Source: Nymphaea colorata (Eukaryota > Streptophyta > Magnoliopsida > Nymphaeales > Nymphaeaceae). Taken from it: 64,000 bases of DNA. The first letter of the stretch is position 1; each line of letters starts with the position of its first letter. The notes under the pieces are model-generated. The model saw only the letters and a list, made by a program, of their open reading frames with translations, was not told the DNA's origin and did not search any database. This document shows positions 41,385 through 52,674 of this stretch, one piece after another. Location: positions 7,850,713 through 7,914,712 of the forward strand of contig NC_045142.1 of NCBI RefSeq assembly GCF_008831285.2. The letters run 5' to 3'. The position numbers and the translations under genes are program-made.

Positions 41385-41480
41385 CTACACGTTCATCTAA
41401 ATGAGACTTACAAACTCTTCTGAAAAGTGAAGGACAAAAGAAGACCAAAATATGAAAGGGCGATGTAGGCACGGGGCCCT
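39638..41480 (-). promoter_or_regulatory. Upstream region of ICR, CT/GA-rich
   Basis: On the coding strand this is strongly pyrimidine/GA-biased, with GAGA tracts at about 39779-39836 and CT microsatellites (plus strand) at about 41223-41254 and 41352-41386. Such tracts are common in plant 5' UTRs and core promoters. Several short open frames occur on both strands but none looks like a real protein. I cannot place the transcription start. Confidence 0.45.
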
Positions 41481-43596
41481 GTTGGCATTTTCTCTCTTCA
41501 TTAGGGACCGTCCTGTCATTTCCAATTTACACTTTTGCGCGAACCGAAAGGAGGAGGATCCCCTCAATGGCTCGGCTCGGCTCCACTAGGCTAGGCTCGG
41601 CTCGCTAAACCCGTAAAATTTCTCCTACGTTTGACTCGGTAGCCCTTTTCCCTCCAGGGATTAAGTTTCTGGAATGGTATCCTGAAAACTTTATCTTGAA
41701 ATTGAAGGAATGGGAATGAGTTTCCCTTTTTTAAAAAAAAAAAATGCTAAACCTATTCTTGCGATTGATGGACGTGAACCGGATAGGTGGGGAAGATTAG
41801 ATTCTTGAAATTTTTTAGAAAAAAAATTAGATCTAAAGAAGTATAAAGGAGTAACATTATTTTTAAAATTCATAGAAAAGGCGAGACGTTGAAGTACCTT
41901 TTTTAAAAGGATGTCCGACCATTTTTAAAATTTGTAAAACAATCTGGTGCGAATTTGTTATTAACGAGTATTAAAGGCCGTTTGAAATTTTCATCATCAC
42001 GTTGTCTCTCTTTACCTCTTAAAATTAAAAAATACTTTTAAATATAAAATAAAATTTTAATAACAAAATATATATCATTATTAAAATAAAATATTATTAA
42101 ATAAAAAAATATTTTTGAATATAAAATAAAAATTTAAGTATAAAATATATTTTAATATATATATATATATTAAATAAAAATAATATTAAAAAAACAAATA
42201 AACGATCGGACCAAATACCGGATACCCGGTACCCAAGCTCCATACCCAAGCCTGCCCCGGCCCCACGCTACCAAGGTCCAAGAGCCACGGCGTCCGTTCT
42301 TCCAGCCGACGGCGCAGGCGCGTAGTTTGCTGGTTCTAATCGTGACATGCTTAAACTTTCAGGGGTATACCTGTCAATTCCTACATTCCCCGTACCGCTT
42401 CCCCGGTTTGCGGTGTCGAGCTTGGAGCGTGCGTGCACGGGGCGGCTGACTTCAGGAGTTTCGGCATTCGGTAAATTGACCGTCAAGCCCTCCACCAACC
42501 ACGAAAAGCCCAGACGAGGCCCGAATGGACCACGGCCGTTATCTTTTTCAAATATTTTACTCGTCCGGAAAAGTTCCTTGTGGAACCTATCTTTTTCTCG
42601 TAATTGGGAGAAAGCCATTCATTTTTTTATCAAATTTTTAATATAGGATGCAACTTCAACTTAAGAAACAAGTCGATTAAGATAAGTAAGCAGCATTGAC
42701 AGACCTTTCTAACTTCGAGGAAAATATTGAGAAAAAAGAATCAAAGTGGATATTTTTAACTCAGAGGTGCAAGCAAAAATTGGTAATTGAGATCGAACAT
42801 TCACTTGTAAATATGTACGCATAATCATCTCTTTAATTTTTTAAATTTTATTATTTTAAAATATACAATAAATTATTTGTTATGGTATTATACCTACGAC
42901 GATATAATACAGTTCAAAAGTCAATCACTTTTCAGTAAAATAAAACTTCTTAAGCTCTTTTTAATAAATACGAAAAAACGGCAGTTCTAACTACAAATGT
43001 CTTTTTGTTCACGGTTTTATTTATTTATTTTTTATTTTCTGTCCTCTCTGTTTTTGAAATTCGAAAAAAGAAGGCTTAATAAGGACAGGCTCGAAAGCCT
43101 CTCCGTGGAAGGCAAGGAAGTAGGGGGAAGGGGCGTTCTGTTTCTAGAAATGACCGTACCTAGCGTAATGTCTAAATCACCCTTAAAATCATGGCTTGTC
43201 GGGACGCCGAAACAATTTCGGCCCACGATATCAGGGAGGGTAAAATAGTCTGAACGATCTTTGCGACTCTCAATGTCTTTCCCCAAACGGGTAGTCTCTG
43301 CGGAACGACAAATATAAGCTTTGACTTTCCAAAATCCCGAAACTGCCCTCTCCGCTCCCGCAGAAGGCTAGAACCCCCTTACGAAATGGATCGGATTCTT
43401 ATATTTGGATCCTGGGTCCATACTTGATATGTATTCGAAATGGATCGGACTCTTACATTTGGATCTTGGGTCCATACTTGATATGTATTCTTCGAGTTCA
43501 GACACTAGGCTGATCAGCTATACAACACGCATAAGCTAAGCTATCATGGATATTTTATTTAAAAAGATACAAGTTCAATAGTTGTTTATTCTTTAT
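41481..43596. other. Gene-free stretch with two GC-richer islands
   Basis: AT-rich DNA interrupted by GC-richer patches at about 42215-42560 and 43070-43400. The first has a 116-codon minus-strand frame and an overlapping plus frame, neither recognisable. A 54-bp tandem repeat closes the stretch. Confidence 0.55.
43382..43489. repeat. 54-bp tandem duplication
   Basis: The unit beginning CGAAATGGATCGGA and ending ACTTGATATGTATT occurs twice with about three substitutions. Confidence 0.9.
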
Positions 43597-44112
43597 CAGG
43601 GTTGGTCACAACGAGCCGAACCAAGTCGACCTCGACTCGAACTTGTTCGAAAAAACTCAGCTCGTTCTTCACTTATTTATAAACGAGTTGAGTTTGAGCT
43701 TACAAAGATACTCAAACAATAAACGAGTTAAAGTTCTAGTTTTAGAAACTCAACTCATTTATACTCGATTCAACTCAAACTGGTATTTTATATAATATTA
43801 CTAAAACCAGTTCACCAAACCATTGGTTTAAAATTTTAGGGTAAAACAAATTTTAGTAAGCTACATGAGTTAAACGAGTTACATGAGTTTACGCTTATAC
43901 GAGGTAAACGAGTTAATGCTTACATGACTTAACGTTTAAATGAGTTATATGGGTGAGTCAAGTTCTAGCCGATTTTGTGTAATCAAGTCGAGCTCGAGCT
44001 TGCCATAACGAGCTTGACTCGAGATCAAGCTGAGCTCGAGCTTGAGTGTTTTTAGTTGAGTCGGACTAGACCTCACCAAGCTCGGGCTCAATTTGGCGTG
44101 TGTGCAGCCCTA
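43597..44112. repeat. Dispersed CTCGAG/GAGCTCG-rich repeat element
   Basis: The left end CAGGGTTGGTCACAACGAGC and the reverse complement of the right end (CTAGGGCTGCACACACGCC) are imperfect inverted repeats. The interior is full of ACTCGA/GAGCTCG words and ACGAGTT repeats. A related fragment lies near 53660-53825. It looks like a non-autonomous TIR element; I found no clean target duplication. Confidence 0.6.
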
Positions 44113-45618
44113 GCACTAGGATCACTAGCCAAGCCAATAGAAGGCTGATTTACAATAGAGGGGCTACTCTGATTGGAGCGGTGCGCTTCTCCTGCTCACT
44201 CACCTACTGGAAATTTTTCACAGTTTCTTTTTCTACTAAATGATAAAATTGAATAAACTTTTGGCAAGCGCTTAGACTTATGCAATCCGAATGTAAATGA
44301 AAATTTTAGAAAATTGAAAAGTTAAAAGATTGTTATTTGATATCCTAAGGGGGTGGTTTTGCACCAGAACACAATTTCAAGAATGTTATGAAGGTCCCAA
44401 AAAATCTGTTTCGTTTAAAACTAATTCCAACGTGAAACCAATCCAAAAATCCGATCAGTTATCATTTCTTAAATCTGAATCTAATCTAATTTCTTAATTG
44501 AATATGATTTTTTTTTGTATCTTATTTTTTCAGAACAATTCTGTGGGATATACAATTGAAATCAGATATGTTTACATCCCTAATTACAAATATATATATA
44601 TATATATAACCAACTTTGCACTTGTGTTTTTTATTAAATTTTGACGTTGTGATACACATCGAAACTGATGACAATGTCGTGATGGCCTTATTCGTGTCTA
44701 TATATATATATAGAGAGAGATACTGGTAGGCGGGACCGTTTTTATTTTGAATTATTAATGCATAAAAGGCCAAAGTGTAAAAGTCAGACAGAAGGACTTT
44801 CACGCCTACTTGTTGGAGACTAGCACTGTATGCAACAAGCAATTGAATAGATTTTTTAAGCTTTAGCTTTAGCTTTGATTTTTTTTTTTTCTTTACCTAT
44901 GTTTGCGTTCCAAAAGTTAGATTTTACACATAAGCTATAAGAATTTCTTTAAAGACACATTTAAACAACGATGGGGAAGGAAATGAGACTAACTCTTTTT
45001 AATTTTGTTAAAGATATACCAAGTTCTTTCATAGTCAATAAAATTGTTGATAAGATTTTTCTATGTGAAAATTAATCGCTAACTGGCTAAAAACTCATTA
45101 TTTTGTCCTAAGGAATATGAGAAAAATACGCCTAGTTAAAAGAAAATACTAGCGTTAATTAAAAAATATTAATGAAAACTAATTAACTTATAAGGTTAAC
45201 GCATAATAACAAGTTTAAAATTTGTCCTTGTTGAGGGTATTTTAGTCTTTTTGCCATATTCACTCTGGCTGACACCCTTTTTTTTTTTTGGTAAAAACAG
45301 TGCTAAACTTAAGTGTACTTTTAATATTATCAAAAGGTTTAGTGCACTTTTCGTTTTTTAAAAAAAAATTGAAGCGCTTTATTGGAAATTTACTTCGTTA
45401 ACGTTCACATTCACATACGACAGCACGGTGGTCTAAGGTCTTGTCCTTTAATGCATTTGAAACTCTTCACGTACTAATTCAACTTCCGAATGAAAATATT
45501 GTAAAAAAAATAACAAGTGTGGTCACATTTGAATTTGTTAGAATTGAACTTTTGTGACGTCACACGCTGAATAAGAAAGGGAAGGGTACTTGTTTATTTT
45601 GTCACCAAGTTCGTGTTT
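44113..45618. other. AT-rich gene-free stretch
   Basis: Contains TA microsatellites near 44590-44607 and a (TA)n(GA)n tract at 44698-44720. No coding or structured feature was recognised. Confidence 0.6.
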
Positions 45619-45774
45619 GTTTCGTTACGGATATCAGACAATTTCTCCTAATCCGACCTCAAATCTATAGTTTTTTAACATAAAACTATTGAGATCCGTT
45701 TCGTTACAGATATCGGACAATTTCTTTCAATCCGACCTCAAATCTATAGTTTTTAACATAAACTATTGAGATCA
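45619..45774. repeat. 79-bp tandem duplication
   Basis: The unit starting GTTTCGTTAC[G/A]GATATC and running through CCGACCTCAAATCTATAG to TATTGAGATC occurs twice, with small differences and short-run length changes. Confidence 0.9.
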
Positions 45775-45905
45775 TCAGTAGTTTGTTTAAACTGAGGATA
45801 TCCCAAAATACACCTTTTAATGCTATTTATTCATCTTTAAAATCATATAATAAAATGAACAAACATACTTCAAGGATATGAAATCCTCTCGCCATCTTGA
45901 CTCTT

Positions 45906-46001
45906 TTATATATATATATATATATATATATGTCCACTCTCACAGGTTCGGAGTGTCCGTATCTGTCATTCGGACGCTTCGACCCTAAGAGAGTGGATGA
46001 C

Positions 46002-46042
<41 letters not shown>
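45906..46042. repeat. Foldback (26-bp arms) embedded in a TA microsatellite
   Basis: Arms 45934-45959 and 45971-45996 pair at 21 of 26 positions around an 11-base loop (TATCTGTCATT), with two further positions possible as G-U in RNA. TATATATG and CATATATA on the two sides can extend the stem after an asymmetric bulge. It could be a minute MITE that landed in a TA repeat. Confidence 0.75.
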
Positions 46043-46044
<2 letters not shown>

Positions 46045-47397
46045 CATTAGGTCTTAGTGGATTCTTTGTAAGGAGAAAGGAAAGTGAGTGCTAAAATCAG
46101 AGTAACATGAATGTATGTGCTCCATAAAAGGCCGACCTAGACAGTTGGGCGCAAGCAAAAATCCACTCTGATAAAGTTTGGTGGATTCGCTGTCTCATAT
46201 ATTTCAACTTGGCGTTGAATCCAACATTCGAAAAGAAGGCCACTGAGATGAGCAGCGTCGGCCGAATGCAAATTAACGAATAAAATCCATACAGAAAAAA
46301 AAAAAACTCTCCCTCCCTATGTTATAAATATCAGTTTCAGACTTCTACAAAGAATTTTATGGGTGTATTTGGGTGACGTCCTTTACATTTTGTGTTCAAA
46401 AGATGTTTAAGGTGCACTTAAGTAACGGTTCTCACGACAAACACGTCGAAATCGCGGACGAAAGGCGGAAAGCCAGATATAAGCCAAAAGAAGTGTGCAT
46501 CACATTAAAATACTTAGTTTCAAGCTTTAAACCCTGAGGTTTTTTTCAAGTATAATATGGTAAACTTACAAAAAATAAAAAAATATGATAAAATTTTAAA
46601 AAATCTTAAAAATAAATATTAAAAAAAATAAAATAAGCAAGAAACTAATAATACAAGTATCAAAAGATAAGTAGATTTGCTACAAATTAAAAATAAAAAA
46701 ACTGTTTTGCATTAATAAAACTGAAAGAATGAAAAAAGTGAAAAAACGCAAAAAAAAACACATTTTTTCATTTTTAACATTTTTTTCAGAGAAATGCGTT
46801 TTTTTTTTAGTTTTAAACAGTTATTCATTTTATTACGTTTTTTTTTTTTTAAACACTCTTTTTAGTTCCTTAATGGCCCGTTTCTCTCTAGGCTTTTCAT
46901 GCAAAACTTCGTTTTGGACCTTTGGTCTTATCGTCCAAACTTACAAACCAGGCTTTGAAAAGCTAGGTTTTCACAAAATCTGGCTTTTGTAAAACCGTTT
47001 TTTGAGGATGTCATCCATATACAACTTGGAAAAAAAAAAAAAGGTTTATTGGCGATCCGTGACATTTCGTATATGAGCCCGTATCGGCCAACATGGGCCG
47101 ATTCGGCCGCATACTCGCAGAATTTTTTAGGATATTTCTTTAGAGATTTTTTTTTTTGGAAATTTATCAAATAAGATTCCTCAGTTTTTAAACAATAAGG
47201 TGCATTTGAGAAACCACAAATGAAAAAATCCTGGCTATTTTTTCTGGTCTGGAGCTCATCTACATTTCACATGAAACTCACTTGTGAGCATCTCTTGTTT
47301 GAAAGGGGCTGCCAATGCTTGTTTGGTGGATCCATGCCTTACACACCATGTGAAAGGTTCCCCACTACACGTACTAAACATGAAGTGGGTCCTACCC
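46043..47397. other. Gene-free AT-rich stretch
   Basis: Long A and T runs. A patch of ATCGGCC/GGCCGAT words near 47075-47110 resembles fragments near 17240 and 26490. No gene was seen. Confidence 0.6.
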
Positions 47398-47832
47398 AGG
47401 GGCGGAGCCACATGTGGGCATGTGCAGGCAATTGCCCATACAGCCTAACAAAAATGTTTTATTTACATATCCACTAACACCAATTTTTTGTATATTCACG
47501 TATTAAGTGCCCCACGAGTAAGCCTAGCACTGGGCCAGGCTGTCACCGGGTAGCCGTTATCTGGCCCGACTTGGGCTTGGGCCCAAACCCAGAAAAAAGG
47601 AACCCGGGTGGGCCTGATATTGAGTTTTTAAGAAATTTTTATTAATTTATATATATATATATATAATATTTTATTATAATTAATTATATTTATATAATTT
47701 TTATTTATAAATATATTTTTAAATTTAATCGAACTGGACTCAGGCCCGACTCATTATTGGGCGGGGCCGGCCTGATGCCCAGGTTTACCCTCGAGTGTCC
47801 CCTGAGTCAAATATGTCTGGCTTTGCCACTAG
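47398..47832. mobile_element. hAT-like MITE of a GGCGGAGCCA family, copy A, with nested insertion
   Basis: The left end is AGGGGCGGAGCCACAT; the right end reversed is CTAGTGGCAAAGCCAGAC. Flanking 8-mers TCCTACCC (47390-47397) and TCCCACCC (47833-47840) differ at one base. The GC-rich interior at about 47530-47780, with GGGCC/GGCCC words and a TA microsatellite, looks like a second element nested inside. Confidence 0.75.
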
Positions 47833-47840
47833 TCCCACCC

Positions 47841-48908
47841 ACTTTCTAGCCTCGGCCTTTGACGAAAGCCCGCTTCCTTTCCGTTGTATTATGGGGAACG
47901 AACAAAAGCCCGTGCTCGGCGTCCAAAGTGGGACCCACCATTTGTTCTTTTCCCGCGATAATTTGAACCGGCATTTGATATCCTGGATCTGAGATCTTAA
48001 GACCAGACATTTCTTGGTGCCCCACCAGATTTCAGATTCTTGGTTTCTCTTAATAAGTATCTCAGATCTTTTGTTCGGAAGATGCATCCGTTGCATCATG
48101 GATCTTGCAATCCTTGTGATTTTGAAACCCAGTGGATCTCAGTTCATGCCTTTTCGTTTTCTTACTTGAGCCACATCAATTTGAGGCATAATGAAGATCT
48201 TAAATCCATGTTTTTCAAATCTCTGATTCCTTACTTCTTTCTTAGGATCAAAACAAGAGTTTTCATAGCGCGGCAATCCATGGCTATCAGATGGGCAGTG
48301 ATTCTCATGGATCTGTTCTAGTTAACCATTATAGAAGTATGAATTCATGCTAATCTAGCCAACTTTGGATCCATATGGGCCCACTCCAAGAGCGCATGTT
48401 GATACCTAAGGAAGGGACAAAATTTAGTTTGACATTCAGACCTTGTCCTACGTAAATTCCGCTTCGTTAAGCACGCGTTCGATACTCGAAGCATGCATCC
48501 TTCCCCAGAAGGTCAAAGGGATTGCAGAGCCAGAAATCTTTTTCCATGGGATCGCAAGCATATAGTTAACAAATTTTCAATTGGTCATAATGAGACACTG
48601 ACCCAAGCTTCCTCAGACCGTGCTATATAACTGGACCAGATCCACCGAAGTTCAACCACTAATTTAAGCTTTCAGAGAATGGGCTCTGTAGGGTGCACCC
48701 CACAGGGCCCCCACCTATCCCCGCCCCTAAATCAAGGGACCTCATGCGATGGCAGAGCTAGGTATTGGACGGTGTGAGCAAACAAACATGACCCTAAATG
48801 CATCCAATGATATCTTTGATGATCTCATTACATTGCGGATCTCAGCTCTGAGGCAAACAAACATGACCTTAGAGTTAAATGAGTGGTGAACTTGAATGGG
48901 ATGATTGG
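47841..48908. other. Gene-free stretch
   Basis: Mixed-composition sequence with open frames of about 100 codons on both strands (47785-48321) that match nothing I recognise. Probably old repeat DNA. Confidence 0.5.
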
Positions 48909-49240
48909 TGTAACACCCCAGAAATTTAGTCTCGTATTGAAGATTGTGAGGAAACTTCAAGGACTTATAAAGGGGGGTCATTAATGAGAGATTGGTCGAA
49001 CCAAGGGGCCTGAGCCTAGAAGTTGGTAGGGTTGTTACATTGGTATCAGAGGTGGTCCTGGTTCTTAGTAGCCTAGGAGTTGGTCAGATTGTTACATTGG
49101 TATCAGAGGTGGTCACTAAAGAGATGGTTTGTCCTAGTTCTTAGTCTTCTTGGAGTTGAAGCCGAAACTGTTAGGAGGCAGGTTGGGATCCATCGAACCA
49201 AGGGGCCCGAACCTAGGAGTGAGTCGAGTTGTTACAATTG
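48909..49240 (+). mobile_element. LTR/TRIM retroelement remnant with tRNA-Met primer-binding-like site
   Basis: A 131-bp LTR-like block starts TGTAACACCCCAG (48909) and ends GGGTTGTTACA (49039); TGTAACA and TGTTACA are inverted end repeats. It is followed at once by TTGGTATCAGAGG, a close match to the initiator-tRNA-Met primer-binding site. The LTR 3' end plus that site is repeated at 49071-49109, and a third LTR-end copy (CGAACCAAGGGGCCCGAACC to GTTGTTACA) ends at 49236. No gag or pol is present. Confidence 0.75.
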
Positions 49241-50212
49241 GTGTGTCTTGGCCCAAAGCAATTCAAGGACGCCATTGGATGCCCAAGAAGAAGAAGAGAG
49301 AGAGATGTCCTAGGGCACAATTATGTCTTGGACATTAACCTTGAAGACAAAAACTTTTTGGAATGAATGTCCAATGCAAGGCTTCACAAAAGTTCAAAAG
49401 AGGATGTTGTCCTAGGTGAGAAAAGGACACCCATTTTGGGAGGAGTCCATATCCTCATGTGGAGGACAAGAACAAGAACCAGGATTGTGATGAACTACAA
49501 AAATTGAACCTTGTCATTGCCTACGGCCAACACACTGTTTAGACTTTGGACTGGCATTGCTTATTCATCGAGCCTTATCATATTCACAGACAGTTATAGT
49601 GAACAAGGACAACCATGTCCTTGGCACCACCAAACAAGTCGGTAAAAAAAAAGAACAATCCAGACACAGTTGGGAATTGGGAATGTAATCTTTATTTCTT
49701 ACTCTCTCTCTCTCTCTCTCTCTGTCCTACCCACTTTACAAGTTGAGCACCCTAATTGATCAGTGTAATTGCAAAAAACCTCATAGACTTTATTTATTTC
49801 AATTAGCTGCCCATATTTTTTGCTTAATTACCCATCTGAGTCTGTATTTCATGTTCTAGAAGCATGCTTGTCCCATAAGAAATGGAGGAGCCACACGTGG
49901 GCTTGTGTAGGCAAATGCCCACATGCTGATATCATGGTCTAGTCACATGAGGCTTCCCACTTGACCTGGCTTGGTGCTCCATTTAATGATCTATAAAAAA
50001 TATATAGACTTAATGTTTGGTAATACAACCAAAAACATGTCAAAGTTTGAATAAATGATTTTCGGTGAGCAGAACAAATATTTCATTCTACCATCCAGTT
50101 GAAAGCCGAAGCCTTCACCTTTTCTACCACCCCTCACGGTATTCAACTTGTTTTCGATGATTCATGTGTTTTCTCTCAAGTATAAGCAGTTCACTATCGT
50201 TGACCCTGACGC
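49241..50212. other. Gene-free stretch with a truncated MITE end
   Basis: Contains a CT microsatellite (about 49703-49722) and, at about 49885-49925, a fragment GGAGCCACACGTGGGC resembling the left end of the MITE at 47398. No gene was seen. Confidence 0.6.
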
Positions 50213-50407
50213 CAGGAGTGAAGCCAGGATTTTCTTCAGGGGCGGGCCGGCAGTCCGACCTCTGGATCCGGATAGGACCAAACTGAATTTTAATACAAAA
50301 AATACATTATGTAATTAAAAATATATATTTTTTAATCTAAAAAACAAAAAATTCATTGGCTGGGGTGGGGCCATGGCCTAGGCGGCCCCCCCTTCCCTCC
50401 GCCCCTG
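50213..50407. mobile_element. hAT-like MITE of the GGCGGAGCCA family, copy B
   Basis: A 195-bp element from CAGGAGTGAAGCCAGG to CCTCCGCCCCTG. The reverse complement of the right end, CAGGGGCGGAGG, matches the family terminus. Flanking 8-mers CCTGACGC (50205-50212) and CCCGACGC (50408-50415) differ at one base. There is no coding capacity. Confidence 0.75.
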
Positions 50408-51594
50408 CCCGACGCAGCTCAGGACCCCAAAGGCAGGGGGAATGGGGGGCATTTGATCCTTGCTTCAGGCGGCGGGATGAACTTCTGACTCACCCGAAAG
50501 TATAAGTATAAGGAGTTGACTCCATTGGACCTCAAAATGAAGACAGGTAACTTACTACCTCCCGCTCCATCTATTGTGCCAACTCTCTCAGGGTGTTAAA
50601 TATGATATTGCTTTTGCTACCATTTTAAAAGTTGTCTTTTTTAAAATTTTCAATAAGAAATCAACCATTGGAAAGTTGTCTTCCATCTTCCGCCTTGAAG
50701 AAGAGAAAAGAAGAACAAAAGAGTCTGGAAGCAACCAGAAAGCTTGCATTTTTTAGGTTTTGTTTATAGCCTCAAGGGTATTGGGAGAAAGCACGGGCCG
50801 TTTCTTCTCTTTATCAAATGTCAAAGATTCTTTGGGAGCTGCAGAAAACGCTTTCAACAGTTCACCATTAAACTTCTTTATGTTTTCTTGGGAGTTCTTG
50901 GTGGGCGTTTGGGGAGACAAACAGGCGGTTTTTAGGGGGAGGCCTTTTGAAAAGTAACCTTCTTTTCCCTCTTTCTTTTGTTTTTCTTTTCAATGCCTCT
51001 TTGTTTCTTTATTTGCTTTTTAGAGTTGGCCTACTTCTTTATTCTTTTCTGTAAGTCCTTTTCCTTTAAGGATCTTGAACAGTGCTCTGCTTTTGAATTG
51101 TAAATGAGATCTTGGTGAGGCAAAAGGACTGGTTTTATGCATGAGTGGATCCAATTGGATTTGGATCCAGAGTTGGATGAGAAAAAATATATGTAAGAGA
51201 AGGAACTTTTTCCTTTCCCAGGAAACCATGGAACTGGACCACTTGATGGGTCCAATCATAAAAGGCCAACTTTGGATTAGCTCCTGTTGCATGCTTTGGA
51301 AGGACATAGCTGGGAAAGGAAGGATATGATTGGTAGCCTCGGATCTCAAATCCAAACCCGATCTAAAAGGGACCCACTTTTTGAATAAACAGTGGATTTC
51401 TAACAGCACCCATACGAGATCCATGGAGGGCGTCAAGTCCACGGATCTGAGATCCTTTGTAAGAAAAAATTAATGCACGCCTGAAACAAAGAGATGCTTG
51501 AAAACCTGTTTTTTTTACTTTCAAGTCTGTTTTCTTCTTCTTCTTCTTTGAAATGACAAACAAGGAGCGTTTCAACGGAGAAAGCCCCAAGATA
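50408..51594. other. Gene-free stretch
   Basis: T/A-rich sequence with overlapping open frames of up to 140 codons (51020-51442, minus) of no recognisable family. Nothing supportable was found. Confidence 0.55.
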
Positions 51595-51743
51595 TTGTTT
51601 GGCAGTATATATGCTCAGTGATTATCGCATGAATCTACCATAAAGATTGAGACAAATTCATTGTAAGTTAGAACTAGTATTGCATGAATCTACCACAATC
51701 TCTGTTCAGGGAGCACGCCCTAGGTGTCCCTATTGCCAAACAA
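51595..51743. mobile_element. MITE-like element with 13-bp terminal inverted repeats
   Basis: The left end is TTGTTTGGCAGTA at 51595-51607. The right end TATTGCCAAACAA (51731-51743) is its reverse complement at 12 of 13 positions. The 149-bp interior is non-coding and contains GCATGAATCTACCA twice. No clear target duplication was seen. Confidence 0.65.
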
Positions 51744-51760
51744 TCCCTAAGTGCGCACCA

Positions 51761-52276
51761 AATATCTAAGTCTTACCAGAACAACACCATGGAAAAGCTC
51801 AGGCCACAGAATGGCGGCATTAGAACTTGATTCTACTCTTCAACTTGATGGCAGTGGCGGAGCCACATGGTGGCTAGTGTGGACAGTTGCCCACACCAGC
51901 CTCACAAACTTTACTTATTTTTATGTTAATAATTTCATATATTTGATTGTTTATATATATATATATATAAGTGTCCCTTAAAACATTAAGGTTATTGAAC
52001 TAGTGCCTCCACCAGCCAAAATTTTTGTCTCCGCTAGTGCTTGATTCACAGCTCCCACTAATATTAAGTCTTACTAGAACAACACCATGGAAAAGCTTAG
52101 GCTGCAAAATGGCGGCACTAGAACTTGATTCAGAGTCTTCAACTTGACAGCATTCACAGCTCCCACCAATATCTAAGTCGTACCAGAACAACACCATGGA
52201 AAAGCTCAGGCCGCAAAATGGCGGCACTAGAACTTGATTCGGAGTCTTCAACTTGACAGCATCCACAGCTCTCCCA
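51761..52276. repeat. Three 108-bp tandem units, the first split by a MITE
   Basis: Units begin near 51761, 52061 and 52169 with ATATCTAAGTC-type sequence. All contain AACAACACCATGGAAAAGCT and AATGGCGGCA[C/T]TAGAACTTG. Units two and three are adjacent with a 108-bp period. The first is interrupted by an insertion at 51852-52039, which restores the period if removed. Confidence 0.85.
51852..52039. mobile_element. hAT-like MITE of the GGCGGAGCCA family, copy C
   Basis: A 188-bp element from CAGTGGCGGAGCCACATG; the right end reversed is CACTAGCGGAGACA. Flanks CTTGATGG and CTTGATTC share six of eight bases. The interrupted tandem repeat gives independent evidence of insertion. The interior GTGTGGACAGTTGCCCACAC resembles the left part of copy A. 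Confidence 0.8.
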
Positions 52277-52576
52277 TCTTCATCATTCCTTCACAACTTG
52301 TGGTAGTATTTTCAAGTGGAAATTTGTTACATTCAGTTGAATTAAGTCATGCATTTATTGGAAATGCTTGTCAGGCAATAAATCCCAGATCCAAGTTTCA
52401 GCAGAGTGGGCATTAGGAAAGGCTGAGGAAGCACTTGGCTATGCTTGCTCTTTGTCTGGTTAGGTGGCGGCACCACTGAGACCATTTCACTCAAACTTCA
52501 GTCCATTTTCCACATTGTTCCCTTTTTCCTAAAACTTTTTTCTTTTAATCCTGGTGTTCAATGATTGAGCTTCAAG

Positions 52577-52577
<1 letters not shown>

Positions 52578-52672
<95 letters not shown>
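52578..52672. repeat. Compound (TA)n(GA)n microsatellite
   Basis: About 33 TA units pass directly into about 14 GA units. It is the longest simple repeat in the window. Confidence 0.95.

Positions 52673-52674
<2 letters not shown>

Noticed and set aside
51020..51442. 140-codon minus-strand frame
   Set aside because: No family resemblance; both strands open; adjacent to MITE-rich DNA.
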